NCBI GenBank assembly: GCA_046160865.1
Contig: JBJXHG010000020.1
Location: 1-14,292, forward strand
Length of the DNA: 14,292 nt
Reading direction: 5' to 3'
Source: JBJXHG01 sp046160865
GTDB taxonomy: Bacteria; Planctomycetota; UBA1135; GCA-002686595
Part shown: one piece after another, positions 1-7,506 of the stretch
Position numbering within the stretch: the stretch's first letter is position 1
Layout: every line of letters starts with the position of its first letter
Notes under the pieces: model-generated
What the model was told of the DNA's origin: nothing
Seen by the model: the letters and a program-made list of their open reading frames with translations, nothing else
Databases searched by the model: none
Made by a program: the position numbers and the translations under genes

Positions 1-102
1 TGCTCGGGTTCGGCAACCTGACAGGTTGCCTGCACCCTCGCGCCTTGCCAGCGACGACGATCTCGACCTTGGTGAGAGCGAACTTCTGACTCAGGACACT
101 AG
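1..102 (+). repeat. Partial copy of family A miniature inverted-repeat element
   Basis: This stretch aligns without gaps to the reverse complement of 14090-14191, with mismatches only at positions 7, 14, 45 and 93 (98 of 102 bases identical). It ends at CTAG (99-102), the same boundary as the complete copy. The left arm of the element lies outside the window. Inside it, 12-20 and 22-30 form a perfect 9-bp inverted repeat around one base, in the part that would be the loop of the element. No coding potential is visible. It is read as a non-autonomous, MITE-like element because the complete copy has long terminal inverted repeats. Confidence 0.85.
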
Positions 103-275
103 CGGGCGATGCTCGCGCTCGCCGCACTCTCGACCCGGACGGCCCGAAGCCCTCGAGTGGCGCTGCGCTTCGTGTAGCCATCGGCTCCCGCGTGCATACG
201 AAGACCCTGCGCTGGAAACGACCTCCGCTGCCGAGTCACGTCGGCTACACCATATCCAGGAACGGAGAGACGAGG
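103..275. other. Intergenic stretch upstream of the lipoprotein gene
   Basis: No gene is recognised between the family A element and the lipoprotein start. A short plus-strand frame ends in TAG near 175-177. It could be the tail of a gene broken by the element, but it resembles nothing known to me. The lipoprotein promoter should lie here. I see no convincing -35/-10 pair. Confidence 0.4.
264..267 (+). promoter_or_regulatory. Ribosome binding site (GGAG) of the lipoprotein gene
   Basis: GGAG lies 8 bases before the ATG at 276. It supports that start over the in-frame GTG at 192, which would add 28 residues in front of a good lipoprotein signal peptide. It is one of very few Shine-Dalgarno-like motifs near a start in this window. 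Confidence 0.6.
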
Positions 276-1442
276 ATGAACGGAACGATGGAGATGTGCC
301 GCGCGCTCTTGCTCGCTTGCATGTCGCTCGCGTCGTGCGCGACGACGATCGAATGGCAACCGCTCGTCGTGCATCGCACGCATGGTTCGATCGAGCGCAT
401 TCGATGCGGCCGACCGGATGGCACGGACGCGAAGTTACAAGCAGTCAGCGTCGATCAGGCCGGCGACGTCGCGTTGATCCAGTTCGACCGCGACGAGCCG
501 CGCGCGGAGATCCTCTATCGCAACGGAGCGGAGCTCACCGGCCTCACGATTGCCGATGTCGATCCGTCCGCGCCGGGCGAGGAAATCTACGCCGGTGGTT
601 ACCTGCCCGGCGGGGAAGGCGCGGAGCGTGGCGGCGGCGTGTATCAAATCGTGGTGACGCCGAGTTCCAGCGCGCGCGCGCAAGTCCGTCAGGTGTACTC
701 GGGCAACGCGTACGTGCACTCGATCGAGCGCGTTCCGCCCCAACGCGCTGGTGATCCCGCGCGGCTGTTGATCTCGACATACGGCGGCGAGATCCGGTTG
801 CTCACTCCGTCCTCGAGCGACGCGCCGTGGGACAACCGCCTGCTGTTCGCGCTGCCGCAGTCCGACGATCCCGAAGCGAACCAAGCGAAGGACGCGGCGT
901 TCTTGCGGAGCGCGTCCGGCCGTCCTCCGCACGAGGTGCTGGTCGTGTTCCGCTCGGGCCGCATGCTCTTCCTCGACCTCGATCGTCCGGAGTCCGCGCG
1001 CATCGTTCACGAAGAACCCGGCGGTCTCGCCCGCGTGACCCCCGACGAGCGCGAAGGCGCGTACGTCATCGGCTACACGGGGCGCGTACTCCACTTCCAT
1101 CGCGACGGCGACGGCTTCCGATACGACGCGATCGACGACGAAGGCGTGGACAGCGGGCTGCGCGGGATCGTGCGCGGTCGTTTCCCATCGCCGCACGGCG
1201 GCGTAACGCAGCTCGCACTGTACGGCTACCACAAGCAGTGCCGCATTCTGCATCCGAAGTGTATCGGGCTGCGGGCGGACTACACGCAGATGGACGCCGA
1301 CACGATCTACGTCGACGCCGAGCGCGGCCATGCGCTCGAAGCGGCTGACGTCGTCGCGGGCAACGATGGAGACGAGCTCTTGCTCGGCGGCGCGTCGAAG
1401 CAAGTCACGGTGCTCGTGGCGAAGCACGTTCGCGAGAAGTGA
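276..1442 (+). CDS. Predicted lipoprotein with FG-GAP-like repeats (beta-propeller type)
   Basis: A 388-residue exported protein of unknown function. The N-terminus is a short lipoprotein signal: a hydrophobic run at residues 9-20 and the lipobox LASC, with Cys21 as the predicted lipidated residue, so it probably sits on a membrane facing the periplasm. The rest is rich in beta-strand-like segments. Two acidic segments, near residues 88-108 (ADVDPSAPGEEIYAGG) and 355-373 (AGNDGDELLLGG), resemble the Asp/Gly calcium-binding loops of FG-GAP (integrin-type) propeller blades. Cys322 and Cys329 lie close together and could form a disulfide. The chosen ATG has GGAG 8 bases upstream. The broken acetyltransferase gene begins 9 bp after the stop, so the two may once have been co-transcribed. 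I do not recognise a specific function. The propeller reading rests on motifs, not on a full-length match. Confidence 0.75.
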   Translation: MNGTMEMCRALLLACMSLASCATTIEWQPLVVHRTHGSIERIRCGRPDGTDAKLQAVSVDQAGDVALIQFDRDEPRAEILYRNGAELTGLTIADVDPSAPGEEIYAGGYLPGGEGAERGGGVYQIVVTPSSSARAQVRQVYSGNAYVHSIERVPPQRAGDPARLLISTYGGEIRLLTPSSSDAPWDNRLLFALPQSDDPEANQAKDAAFLRSASGRPPHEVLVVFRSGRMLFLDLDRPESARIVHEEPGGLARVTPDEREGAYVIGYTGRVLHFHRDGDGFRYDAIDDEGVDSGLRGIVRGRFPSPHGGVTQLALYGYHKQCRILHPKCIGLRADYTQMDADTIYVDAERGHALEAADVVAGNDGDELLLGGASKQVTVLVAKHVREK

Positions 1443-1591
1443 GGACGTCGCGTGCGCTTCGAGCTCGTCCGAAGCATCGTCCGGCCGTGGACCGCGAGTG
1501 ACGCGCCGAGCCTCGCGCTGCACGCGAACACTCGCAACGTGTGGATCAACCTGCGCGATGCGTTTCCGCATCTGTACACACTGGCCGATGC

Positions 1592-1774
1592 CTAGCTCGC
1601 ATTTCTCACCACACCCTGCTGCGGTCGCGCCAACTCACACGGAGCGGCGTTGTTGGATCCGAATCGATCCTCGCTGACCTCACAAGAGAGCTGCGGTCGA
1701 TTCCGATACAACGCCTTGCTCCGCACGAGTGTTGGCACGACCTCGCGACGGACGTGGTGAGAGATGCGGGCTAG
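1592..1774. mobile_element. Family B miniature inverted-repeat element (183 bp) with CTAG ends
   Basis: Both ends carry CTAG followed inward by the terminal inverted repeat CTAGCYCGCATYTCTCACC. The two ends differ at only two positions over about 21 bp. A second, inner inverted repeat (1646-1653 with 1708-1715, extended imperfectly by GAATCGAYC/GATTCC on the two sides) lets most of the element fold on itself. No reading frame in it resembles a protein. It sits exactly where the acetyltransferase frame breaks. The right CTAG (1771-1774) is also the left edge of the family C element. It is probably mobilised in trans by a transposase that is not in this window. Confidence 0.75.
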
Positions 1775-1948
1775 CAGCCCGTGGTGAAAGTCATTCAGTC
1801 CGAAAGCGGCGCGTTCGCGCCGGCACGGCGTCGCTCGATCCTCGGCGAATCACGAGGATTCGCCTGCGGTCAAGCTCGCCCTTCGATGTACGGGGCCGAC
1901 ACGAACGGATGGCTCTCGCGCTCGAAGCACTTTCACCACGGACTGCTG
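1771..1948. mobile_element. Family C miniature inverted-repeat element (about 175 bp)
   Basis: Terminal inverted repeats AGCAGYCCGTGGTGAAAGT lie at 1773-1791 (plus) and 1930-1948 (minus), with one difference. The interior holds further hairpins: 1807-1813 with 1816-1822, and 1844-1851 with 1857-1864 (perfect 8-bp stem, 5-base loop). Positions 1907-1948, read on the minus strand, match 14251-14292 at 37 of 42 bases, so this is a repeated family. No protein is encoded. The acetyltransferase coding sequence resumes at TGG 1947-1949, right at the element edge. The left edge has CTAG. The right edge reads CTGG instead, so no clean target duplication is visible. Confidence 0.75.
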
Positions 1949-2203
1949 GGGACGCGGCGTGATGACCGAAGTCGTGCGCGCGGTCACGGAGCACGCGGTC
2001 CGCACGCACGGCTTGACGCGCGTCTTCGCGCTGCCGTTCGAGTGGAATCGCGCGTCGTGTCGCGTGCTCGAGAAAGCCGGCTACGCCCTCGAGGCGCGGC
2101 TGCGGCGAGCGGTCGTGAAGGACACGCGCATCGTCGATCAGTGGCTGTACGCGTTCGTCGTGCCGCCCAGCTGACGCGGCTCGACCCGCGCGGCAACCGG
2201 CCG

Positions 2204-3712
2204 TTACGCGTTCGGCGCGCTGCTCGCCGTCGTCGCAGCGATCCAGGCCGAAACGCACTCGACCCAGTGCGGCCGCAGCTCGGGTTGCGAGGCCGACAGC
2301 GGGCCATCGCGCACGTGGATCGGGATCTCGATCCCGATGTGTTGGCACATCGACCGCAGCTCGTCGGCGAGCGTGTCGTTGCCGATGCCGACGATCGCTT
2401 GCGGGCTGAGCGCGGCCACGACCGAGGCCACCTCGAGTCGCGCGTCGACGCCGAGCGAGAGCCAATCGCCGTCGGCCGGTGCGACGAGCAGGACGTGCGG
2501 CGAGAGCTGCAGTGAGCGCAGCGCGCGCGCGGGTGCGGATGGATCGAGCAGCACGATGTCCGCATCGGTGCCACCCGGCAGTGCGAGGTGTAGTGCCACC
2601 GTTGCTTCGTGCTCGGTGAACGCAGCCGCCAATTGCCGTTCGCTGATCGGCTGCGCCATCGACGCCAGACTCAGCACGCCGTCGAGGAGCGGCGCGAGCA
2701 TGACGACGTGGAAGCGGCCATCGCGCTCCGCCATCGTCGTCCAACGCGAGAGCTCTTCCTGCGACAAGAAGTGCAGCTCGCCCTTCGAGGGCGTGGTCGC
2801 GAGCTCGTCGCGCAGCGCTGCCGCGCGCTGCTCGGCGGGTGCGGCCGCGCGCGGCCGTCGCGGGACCGGTTTCCAAGCGAGCGGAGTGAAAGCCGACGCG
2901 TCCGCGGTCGTGTGGTTCGACTGGGAACACGATTCGTCCAGGCGCCGGGCTCCTTCCATGAGGAGCGCCATGCACGACTGCACGACGCGTCGCGGCGGAT
3001 CCTCGCCACCGCTGCGCGGCCGGAACTCGAACTGTCCGCGCTGCTCCTGCATCAGCGCGTAGATCGCTTCCGCGCCTTCGAGGTTGCCGAACGCGGCGTC
3101 GAACACGTCGCCGCGGACGAACTCGACGTGACCCGCGGCGCGCGGCGTGATCGTGGAGAGCGAGCCCGTGCGCTGACCGAACGCGAGCAAGTTGACGAGA
3201 TCGCAGAACGACAGGCCCGTGAAGTCGCCGGTGAGGCTGTAGCTCTTGCGTTGTCCCGCCGCGCGGCGCCCGATCGAGCGCTTCAACGCTCCGTCGATGC
3301 GCGCAACGACCTCGCCCATCTCGAAGGGCTTCGTGACGTAGTCGCAGATACCGAGCTCGAAGCCAGTGATCTTCGACGTGGTGCGATCGTCCGACGACAG
3401 CAAGATGATGGGGATGTGCCGCAAGCGCTCTTCGCGTTGCAGGCTCTGCACCAGCCCGAAGCCGTCCACCTCGGGCATGAAGAGATCGGTGATCACGAGG
3501 TCGACGACGCGCTCCGAGAGGATCGCCATCGCGCGTGCGACGTCGTTCGCGATCTCCAATCGATAGTTGCGGTACGACTTCAGCGAAGCCGCGAAGACGC
3601 GGCACTCGAGCCGGTCGTCGTCCACGAGCAGGATCGTGGGCAGGAAGCCCGCGTCCACGAAAGGTTCGCGCTCGACGATCGTGGGGGTGGAGTCGGCCCG
3701 TCGTTCGGTCAT
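2204..3712 (-). CDS. Response regulator: receiver domain plus DUF4388 (PatA-type) domain
   Basis: A 502-residue cytoplasmic signalling protein. Residues 25-143 form a receiver domain: acidic pocket Asp31-Asp33, phosphoacceptor Asp76 (in VITDLFMPEVDGF), Ser106/Ser107 and Lys128 (in VTKPF). All the residues needed for phosphorylation are present. Residues about 158-265 (DFTGLSFCDLVNLLAFGQRTG…) fit DUF4388, a PatA N-terminal-like domain common in Myxococcota and related lineages. A low-complexity linker with many Arg and Ala residues follows. Residues 330-500 fit no domain I know and contain no DNA-binding helix that I can see. Output is therefore probably by protein contact, not transcription. 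It is divergent from a small DUF4388-like gene (3867-4304). The partner kinase is not in the window. The ATG at 3710-3712 lacks a visible Shine-Dalgarno sequence. The tail-to-tail gap to the broken acetyltransferase is 29 bp. Confidence 0.85.
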   Translation of the reverse strand: MTERRADSTPTIVEREPFVDAGFLPTILLVDDDRLECRVFAASLKSYRNYRLEIANDVARAMAILSERVVDLVITDLFMPEVDGFGLVQSLQREERLRHIPIILLSSDDRTTSKITGFELGICDYVTKPFEMGEVVARIDGALKRSIGRRAAGQRKSYSLTGDFTGLSFCDLVNLLAFGQRTGSLSTITPRAAGHVEFVRGDVFDAAFGNLEGAEAIYALMQEQRGQFEFRPRSGGEDPPRRVVQSCMALLMEGARRLDESCSQSNHTTADASAFTPLAWKPVPRRPRAAAPAEQRAAALRDELATTPSKGELHFLSQEELSRWTTMAERDGRFHVVMLAPLLDGVLSLASMAQPISERQLAAAFTEHEATVALHLALPGGTDADIVLLDPSAPARALRSLQLSPHVLLVAPADGDWLSLGVDARLEVASVVAALSPQAIVGIGNDTLADELRSMCQHIGIEIPIHVRDGPLSASQPELRPHWVECVSAWIAATTASSAPNA

Positions 3713-3866
3713 TTACGCAGCGCTGATCGCGGGAAGTGGCTCGCGTGGGGTTGCTGCCGCCTGGCAGTATCGAGTCACGCGCGCCGACACTTGAATGCGG
3801 ACGCGCTTCGAGCAACGAACCCCTCAGACCCTGGAGTGCGCGAGCCGATACAGGATCCTTCGCATC
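3713..3866. other. Divergent intergenic region between two DUF4388 genes
   Basis: These 154 bp separate the start codons of the response regulator (minus) and the small DUF4388-like gene (plus), so promoters for both should lie here. A TTGAAT occurs at 3791-3796 but has no good -10 at the usual spacing. No palindromic operator is obvious. Confidence 0.35.
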
Positions 3867-4304
3867 ATGTCGAACTCCATCGGCTCCACTGCTGCTGCGG
3901 CGCCGCCCGTTCCGCCCGGGGGATGGACGTCCGTCGCGGAAATCCACGACCTGTGGCGGATCCTGTTCGCGAAGAAGAGCGACTTCGTCCTGCGCGTCAC
4001 GGCGCCGGGCGAGACCGTGTTCCTGCGGTTCGCGTCCGGCAACCTCGTCGAAGCGACGAGCACCCACGCGCCCACGGGCCAACGGCTGGGCGAGATCCTG
4101 GTGGCGCTCGGCATGCTCGGCCGCGACACGCTCGATCGAGTTCTGCAGGAAGCCGGCGCCGAGCGCGGGCGCATCGGCGATCAGCTCGTGCAGAAGGGGC
4201 TCGTCACGCACGAGCAACTGCACGCGGCCTTGCGCCACCAAGCGGCGACGATCCTGGCGCGTCTCGAGGACGCGCCGACGTTGCACTTGATGGTCGGCGC
4301 GTGA
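3867..4304 (+). CDS. Small DUF4388-like protein with GspE-N-like repeats
   Basis: A 145-residue soluble protein. Residues 20-66 (SVAEIHDLWRILFAKKSDFV…VFLRFASGNLVEAT) follow the strand pattern of DUF4388: a helix with DL..L, then a beta-strand with a 'G.LV.A' turn. Residues 71-95 (GQRLGEILVALGML…LDRVL) and 101-128 (GRIGDQLVQKGLVTHEQLHAAL) are two copies of the helical repeat seen in the N-terminal domain of type II secretion and pilus ATPases (GspE/MshE N). In MshE that domain binds cyclic di-GMP. Here the protein has no ATPase. The start at ATG 3867 was chosen because the 24 residues added by the upstream ATG at 3795 look non-native, and AGGA lies about 11 bases ahead. It is divergent from a response regulator with the same domain, which suggests a shared pathway. 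Ligand and role are unknown. Confidence 0.7.
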   Translation: MSNSIGSTAAAAPPVPPGGWTSVAEIHDLWRILFAKKSDFVLRVTAPGETVFLRFASGNLVEATSTHAPTGQRLGEILVALGMLGRDTLDRVLQEAGAERGRIGDQLVQKGLVTHEQLHAALRHQAATILARLEDAPTLHLMVGA

Positions 4305-4425
4305 GTCGCGCAGCCGCGCGCGCTGCCCGCTGAGCGCGCGTCCCAGCCCGCGTGTCTCGCGCGCTTCGTGCCCGGTCGAGGCGTGCGAGCTCGGCGTCGA
4401 GCGCGTACGCTCGTCGTCACACGTC

Positions 4426-6489
4426 GTGGCCCCGAGTATCCGAATCCTGCGCGGGTGTCTCGCGCTCCTCCTCGCCGCGACGCCGAGCTGCGGCAGCACG
4501 CCGACCGCACCACCGACACCGGTCGCGGCGGCGGTCTCCGATCCGCGTCTCGATTGGTGGCGCGACGCGCGCTTCGGCCTGTTCGTCCATTGGGGTCTGT
4601 ACGCGATTCCTGCCGGAGCGTGGAACGAGCGCACGGAGCACGGCGAGTGGATCCGCGACAGCGTGCGCATTCCGCTCGAGCAGTACGACGACTTTCGCGA
4701 GCGCTTCGATCCGCGGGAGTTCGACGCCGATGCGTGGGTGCGCCTCGCGAAGGACGCCGGCATGCAGTACGTCGTGATCACGACGAAGAATCACGACGGA
4801 TTCTGCTTGTTCGATGCGTCGAACACGGACTTCGACGTGCTGTCGACGCCGTTCGGGCGCGACGTCATGAAGGAGATGGCCGAAGCGTGCGCTCGTCACG
4901 GCCTGCGTGTGGGCTGGTACCACTCGATCATGGATTGGCACCATCCGGACTACTTGCCGCGGCGCGCTTGGGAGTCTCGATCCGAAGAGGGCGCGCGCTT
5001 CGATCGCTACGTGGAGTACTTGCACGCGCAAGTGGAGCAGTTGCTCACGCGCTACGGGCCGATCGGCGTGATGTGGTTCGACGGCGAGTGGGAGTCGACG
5101 TGGACGAACGAGCTCGGCCGGGCGCTCTACGATCACTGCCGTCGGCTGCAACCCGCAGTCATCGTCAACAACCGAGTGGGCACGGGCCGGGCCGGGATGG
5201 CCGGCTTGACGAAGGCGGGCGATTTCCCCGGCGATTTCGGCACGCCCGAGCAGGAGATCCCCGCGCGCGGATTGCCCGGCGTCGACTGGGAAACGTGCAT
5301 GACGATGAACGACCACTGGGGCTTCAACGCGCTCGACGAGAACTGGAAGTCGCGCGCGGAGCTCGTGCGGGCGCTCGTCGACATCGCGTCGAAGGGCGGC
5401 AACTTCCTCTTGAACGTCGGCCCGACAGGAGCGGGGGAGATCCCGTCCGCGTCGGTCGAGCGGTTGCGCGCGCTGGGCAACTGGCTCGCGGCGAACGGCG
5501 CTGCGATCTACGGCACGCGCGCGAGCCCGCTCGCAGCGCCGTCGTGGGGACGTTGCACGCAGAAGCCTGTGGGGAACGACACCGAGCTCTTTCTGCACGT
5601 GTTCGATTGGCCGCGCGACGGCCAGCTCGTGCTCGCCGGTCTTGGCAACGACGTGCTCGAAGCCGCGCTGCTCGTGCAGCCATCGCAACCGTGCCGCGTG
5701 TCGCGTAGCGACGACGCGCTGGTGATCGAGCTGCCGCGCGAGGCGCCGGACCCCGACGTGTCGGTCGTTCGCGTGCGCATCGCTGGCACGCCCATCGTGT
5801 TCGAGCCGCCGACGATCCAGGCGGCGTCTTCGACGTTCGTGCGCAGCTTGGCCGTCGACGTGACGCGTCCGTCCGGCGAGTTCGACGTCCGCGTCACGGT
5901 CGACGGCTCCGCGCCGACGTTGCGTTCGCCGCGACCCAACGGGGCGCTCGACCTGCGCGACACGACGACGGTGCGCGCGCGCTCGTTCTTTCGCGGCCGC
6001 GCAGTGAGCGCACCGGTCGAGCGCACGTTCGAGCGCGTCGTGCCGCATCCGCCGCTCGCCCGCGAGCGTGTCGAGCCCGGCGTCTTGCGCGGACGCTTCC
6101 ACGGCACGTTCGAGCGGTTGCCGGATCCCGCGGCGCTCGCGGCGAGCCCGGCGGAGATCGTTCCGAGCCTCGCGCTCCCGGACGGTCCGCGCGAAGAGCA
6201 CGTCGCCATGTGCTTCCGCGGCTTGCTGGAAGTGCCCGCGAGCGACGTGTACGTCCTCGCGCTCACTTCGGACGACGGTGCGCGTCTCTCGATCGACGGC
6301 ACGACGGTCGTAGACCACGACGGCCTTCACGTGGCACTCGAGAAGAGCGGCGAAATCGCGCTCGCGCGTGGCTGGCACGCGCTGCGCGTGGATTGGTTCA
6401 ACAGGACGGGCGGCGCCGAGCTCTCGATTCGCTGGGGGCGCGCCGGCGATCCGCTCGCGCCGCTGACGAGCACTTCGCTCGGGCACTGA
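4426..6489 (+). CDS. Exported alpha-L-fucosidase, GH29, with chitobiase-C-like and PA14-like domains
   Basis: A 687-residue secreted glycosidase that should release alpha-linked L-fucose from glycans. Residues 7-22 form a signal peptide. Cys22, followed by a Gly/Ser/Thr/Pro-rich linker, suggests a lipoprotein, although TPSC is a poor lipobox. The GH29 domain spans about 38-370: DARFGLFVHWGLY at 47-59, TKNHDGFCLFD at 120-130, WYHSIMDWHHPDY near 164-176, and WFDGEW with Asp219 at the family's nucleophile position. Glu276 in GTPEQEIP is a candidate acid/base. A beta-sandwich follows to about 455. Residues 465-540 resemble the chitobiase/hexosaminidase C-terminal domain (VTVDGSAPTLRSP). Residues 548-675 resemble PA14 (TSDDGARLSIDGTTVVDHDG…LRVDWFN), a carbohydrate-binding fold. 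The start is a GTG at 4426, the first that gives a signal peptide. No Shine-Dalgarno sequence is visible. The product ends 24 bp from a convergent propeller gene. Confidence 0.9.
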   Translation: MAPSIRILRGCLALLLAATPSCGSTPTAPPTPVAAAVSDPRLDWWRDARFGLFVHWGLYAIPAGAWNERTEHGEWIRDSVRIPLEQYDDFRERFDPREFDADAWVRLAKDAGMQYVVITTKNHDGFCLFDASNTDFDVLSTPFGRDVMKEMAEACARHGLRVGWYHSIMDWHHPDYLPRRAWESRSEEGARFDRYVEYLHAQVEQLLTRYGPIGVMWFDGEWESTWTNELGRALYDHCRRLQPAVIVNNRVGTGRAGMAGLTKAGDFPGDFGTPEQEIPARGLPGVDWETCMTMNDHWGFNALDENWKSRAELVRALVDIASKGGNFLLNVGPTGAGEIPSASVERLRALGNWLAANGAAIYGTRASPLAAPSWGRCTQKPVGNDTELFLHVFDWPRDGQLVLAGLGNDVLEAALLVQPSQPCRVSRSDDALVIELPREAPDPDVSVVRVRIAGTPIVFEPPTIQAASSTFVRSLAVDVTRPSGEFDVRVTVDGSAPTLRSPRPNGALDLRDTTTVRARSFFRGRAVSAPVERTFERVVPHPPLARERVEPGVLRGRFHGTFERLPDPAALAASPAEIVPSLALPDGPREEHVAMCFRGLLEVPASDVYVLALTSDDGARLSIDGTTVVDHDGLHVALEKSGEIALARGWHALRVDWFNRTGGAELSIRWGRAGDPLAPLTSTSLGH

Positions 6490-6513
6490 GCGCCCGGCGT
6501 CGGCCGAGTGCGC

Positions 6514-7506
6514 CTACTTGCCCTCGCGCACGCGCGCGAGCTTGTTGATGCGACCGATCGCGTTCCAGTCCATCACGTACAAATCGCCGCGCGCATCCCA
6601 GTGCGCGCTGTGCGGCGCGAGAAAGATCCCGTCCTGCCATTTGTCACGCGGGACGCCGTTGTTCGCGCGCAACGACTCGTCGGGATTGTCGCCGAGCTGC
6701 GTGACGAGCTCGTCCTTGGGCCCCAGGATCGTGACGCGCCCGGCGAGATCGGGCACCGCGAGGAAGCCGTCGCGCTCCTGCATGCTGCACGGACGGCGGA
6801 AGTGGCCTTCGATGATCCCGAGCAGGTTGCCCGACAGATCGAAGCGCTGGATGCGGTGGTGCTCGCGGTCAGCGACGAGGAGCGTCGGCTTCGCACTGCG
6901 ACGGTCGATGAGAAGCCCGTGCGGACAGGCCATCTGCTCGCGGCCGTCGCCGGGCCCGCCGAACGAGCGCACGTAGTTCGCCTTGCGATCGTACTGGTGC
7001 ACCCACGACAGCCCGTAGCCGTCGGCGACGAAGATGTCGCCGTCGGGGACGACGGCGATGCTCGTCGGGTGGAACTGGTCCGCGCGTTCGTACTTCCCCG
7101 ATGCCTGCGGAAAGCCGTGCTCGAAAACGACCGCGCCGTCCAATGTCATCTTGCGCCACTTGCCCTGCGCGTGATGCACGAGGTAGAGGAACTCGCCGTC
7201 CGTTTCCTTGACGATGCACATGCCGTGCACGCCACCAGCCAGGTCCGCGCCGAACGAGGACAGGAATTCGCCGTCCGGCGAGTACACCTGGATTGCCTGC
7301 GCAGAGTCCGTGTTCAGGAAGATCCGGCCGCGCGCATCGGACACGATCGAGCCGTGCGTGTTGCCGAGATCCTCGCCGCGCGGCGTGCGCAGCCAGCCGG
7401 AGAGCCAGCGGTAGCGGTGAGCGCCAGTGCCGAGGATCGTCGTGTCGCCGGCCGGCAACATCGGAGCGAGCGTCATGGACACCCAGAAGAGGGAGGAGAT
7501 CACCAT
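6514..7506 (-). CDS. Exported NHL-repeat (six-bladed beta-propeller) protein
   Basis: A 330-residue exported protein. Residues 1-20 (MVISSLFWVSMTLAPMLPAG) are a signal peptide. The body is a run of NHL-type blades, each with a 'hydrophobic-hydrophobic-x-D…V..F…G' pattern: residues 57-86 (SDARGRIFLNTDSAQAIQVY), 147-182 (HPTSIAVVPDGDIFVADGYG), 196-230 (PHGLLIDRRS…LLVADREHHRIQRF), 245-263 and 299-322. The HPTS…PDGDIFVADGYG blade resembles those of peptidyl-alpha-hydroxyglycine amidating lyase and related propellers, but lyase activity cannot be claimed. An open frame extends 66 codons further upstream. That extension is Arg-rich and would bury the signal peptide, so ATG 7504-7506 is preferred. 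The gene is convergent with the fucosidase and divergent from the S1-domain gene. The function and any binding partner are unknown. Confidence 0.8.
   Translation of the reverse strand: MVISSLFWVSMTLAPMLPAGDTTILGTGAHRYRWLSGWLRTPRGEDLGNTHGSIVSDARGRIFLNTDSAQAIQVYSPDGEFLSSFGADLAGGVHGMCIVKETDGEFLYLVHHAQGKWRKMTLDGAVVFEHGFPQASGKYERADQFHPTSIAVVPDGDIFVADGYGLSWVHQYDRKANYVRSFGGPGDGREQMACPHGLLIDRRSAKPTLLVADREHHRIQRFDLSGNLLGIIEGHFRRPCSMQERDGFLAVPDLAGRVTILGPKDELVTQLGDNPDESLRANNGVPRDKWQDGIFLAPHSAHWDARGDLYVMDWNAIGRINKLARVREGK

Larger units (their letters stand above)
1452..2174 (+). pseudogene. GNAT family N-acetyltransferase, disrupted by two mini-elements
   Basis: The head of a RimJ/RimL-type GNAT gene starts at GTG 1452 and reads 47 codons (…IVRPWTASDAPSLALHAN…NLRDAFPHLYTLADA). 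It stops at TAG 1593-1595, which belongs to the CTAG at the edge of an inserted element. The tail resumes at 1947 (WGRGVMTEVVRAVTEHA…), keeping the GRG part of the acetyl-CoA-binding motif and the typical C-terminal FALPFEWNRASCRVLEKAGY stretch. It ends at TGA 2172-2174. In intact relatives about 50 residues of central sheet normally lie between these parts. They are missing here, and 1592-1948 holds two small palindromic elements instead. This is therefore a deletion plus replacement, not a simple insertion. A tail-only product from GTG 1959 (71 aa) is possible but unlikely to be active. The family acetylates N-terminal or small-molecule amines. The substrate here is unknown. Confidence 0.85.

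Noticed and set aside
1541..1774. Small open frame running from the acetyltransferase head through element B
   Set aside because: It is out of frame with the acetyltransferase, and its second half is only inverted-repeat sequence.
3729..3760. Possible sigma-54 promoter (TGGC…TTGC) ahead of the DUF4388 genes
   Set aside because: The spacing between the GG and GC elements does not fit the -24/-12 rule in any register where the TTGC half is also intact.
1791..4781. Very long open frame on the minus strand (almost 1000 codons)
   Set aside because: It crosses element C, the broken acetyltransferase and several real genes out of frame. The translation is Arg/Ala-rich with no recognisable family. 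It is a by-product of GC-rich codon use.
4417..6486. Long minus-strand frame opposite the fucosidase
   Set aside because: It is antisense to a gene with clear GH29 motifs. The translation is Arg/Glu/His-rich and low in family-like structure.
6483..6511. Possible bidirectional terminator between the fucosidase and NHL genes
   Set aside because: Only a 5-bp GCACT/AGTGC stem with a long loop and no T-tract is present.
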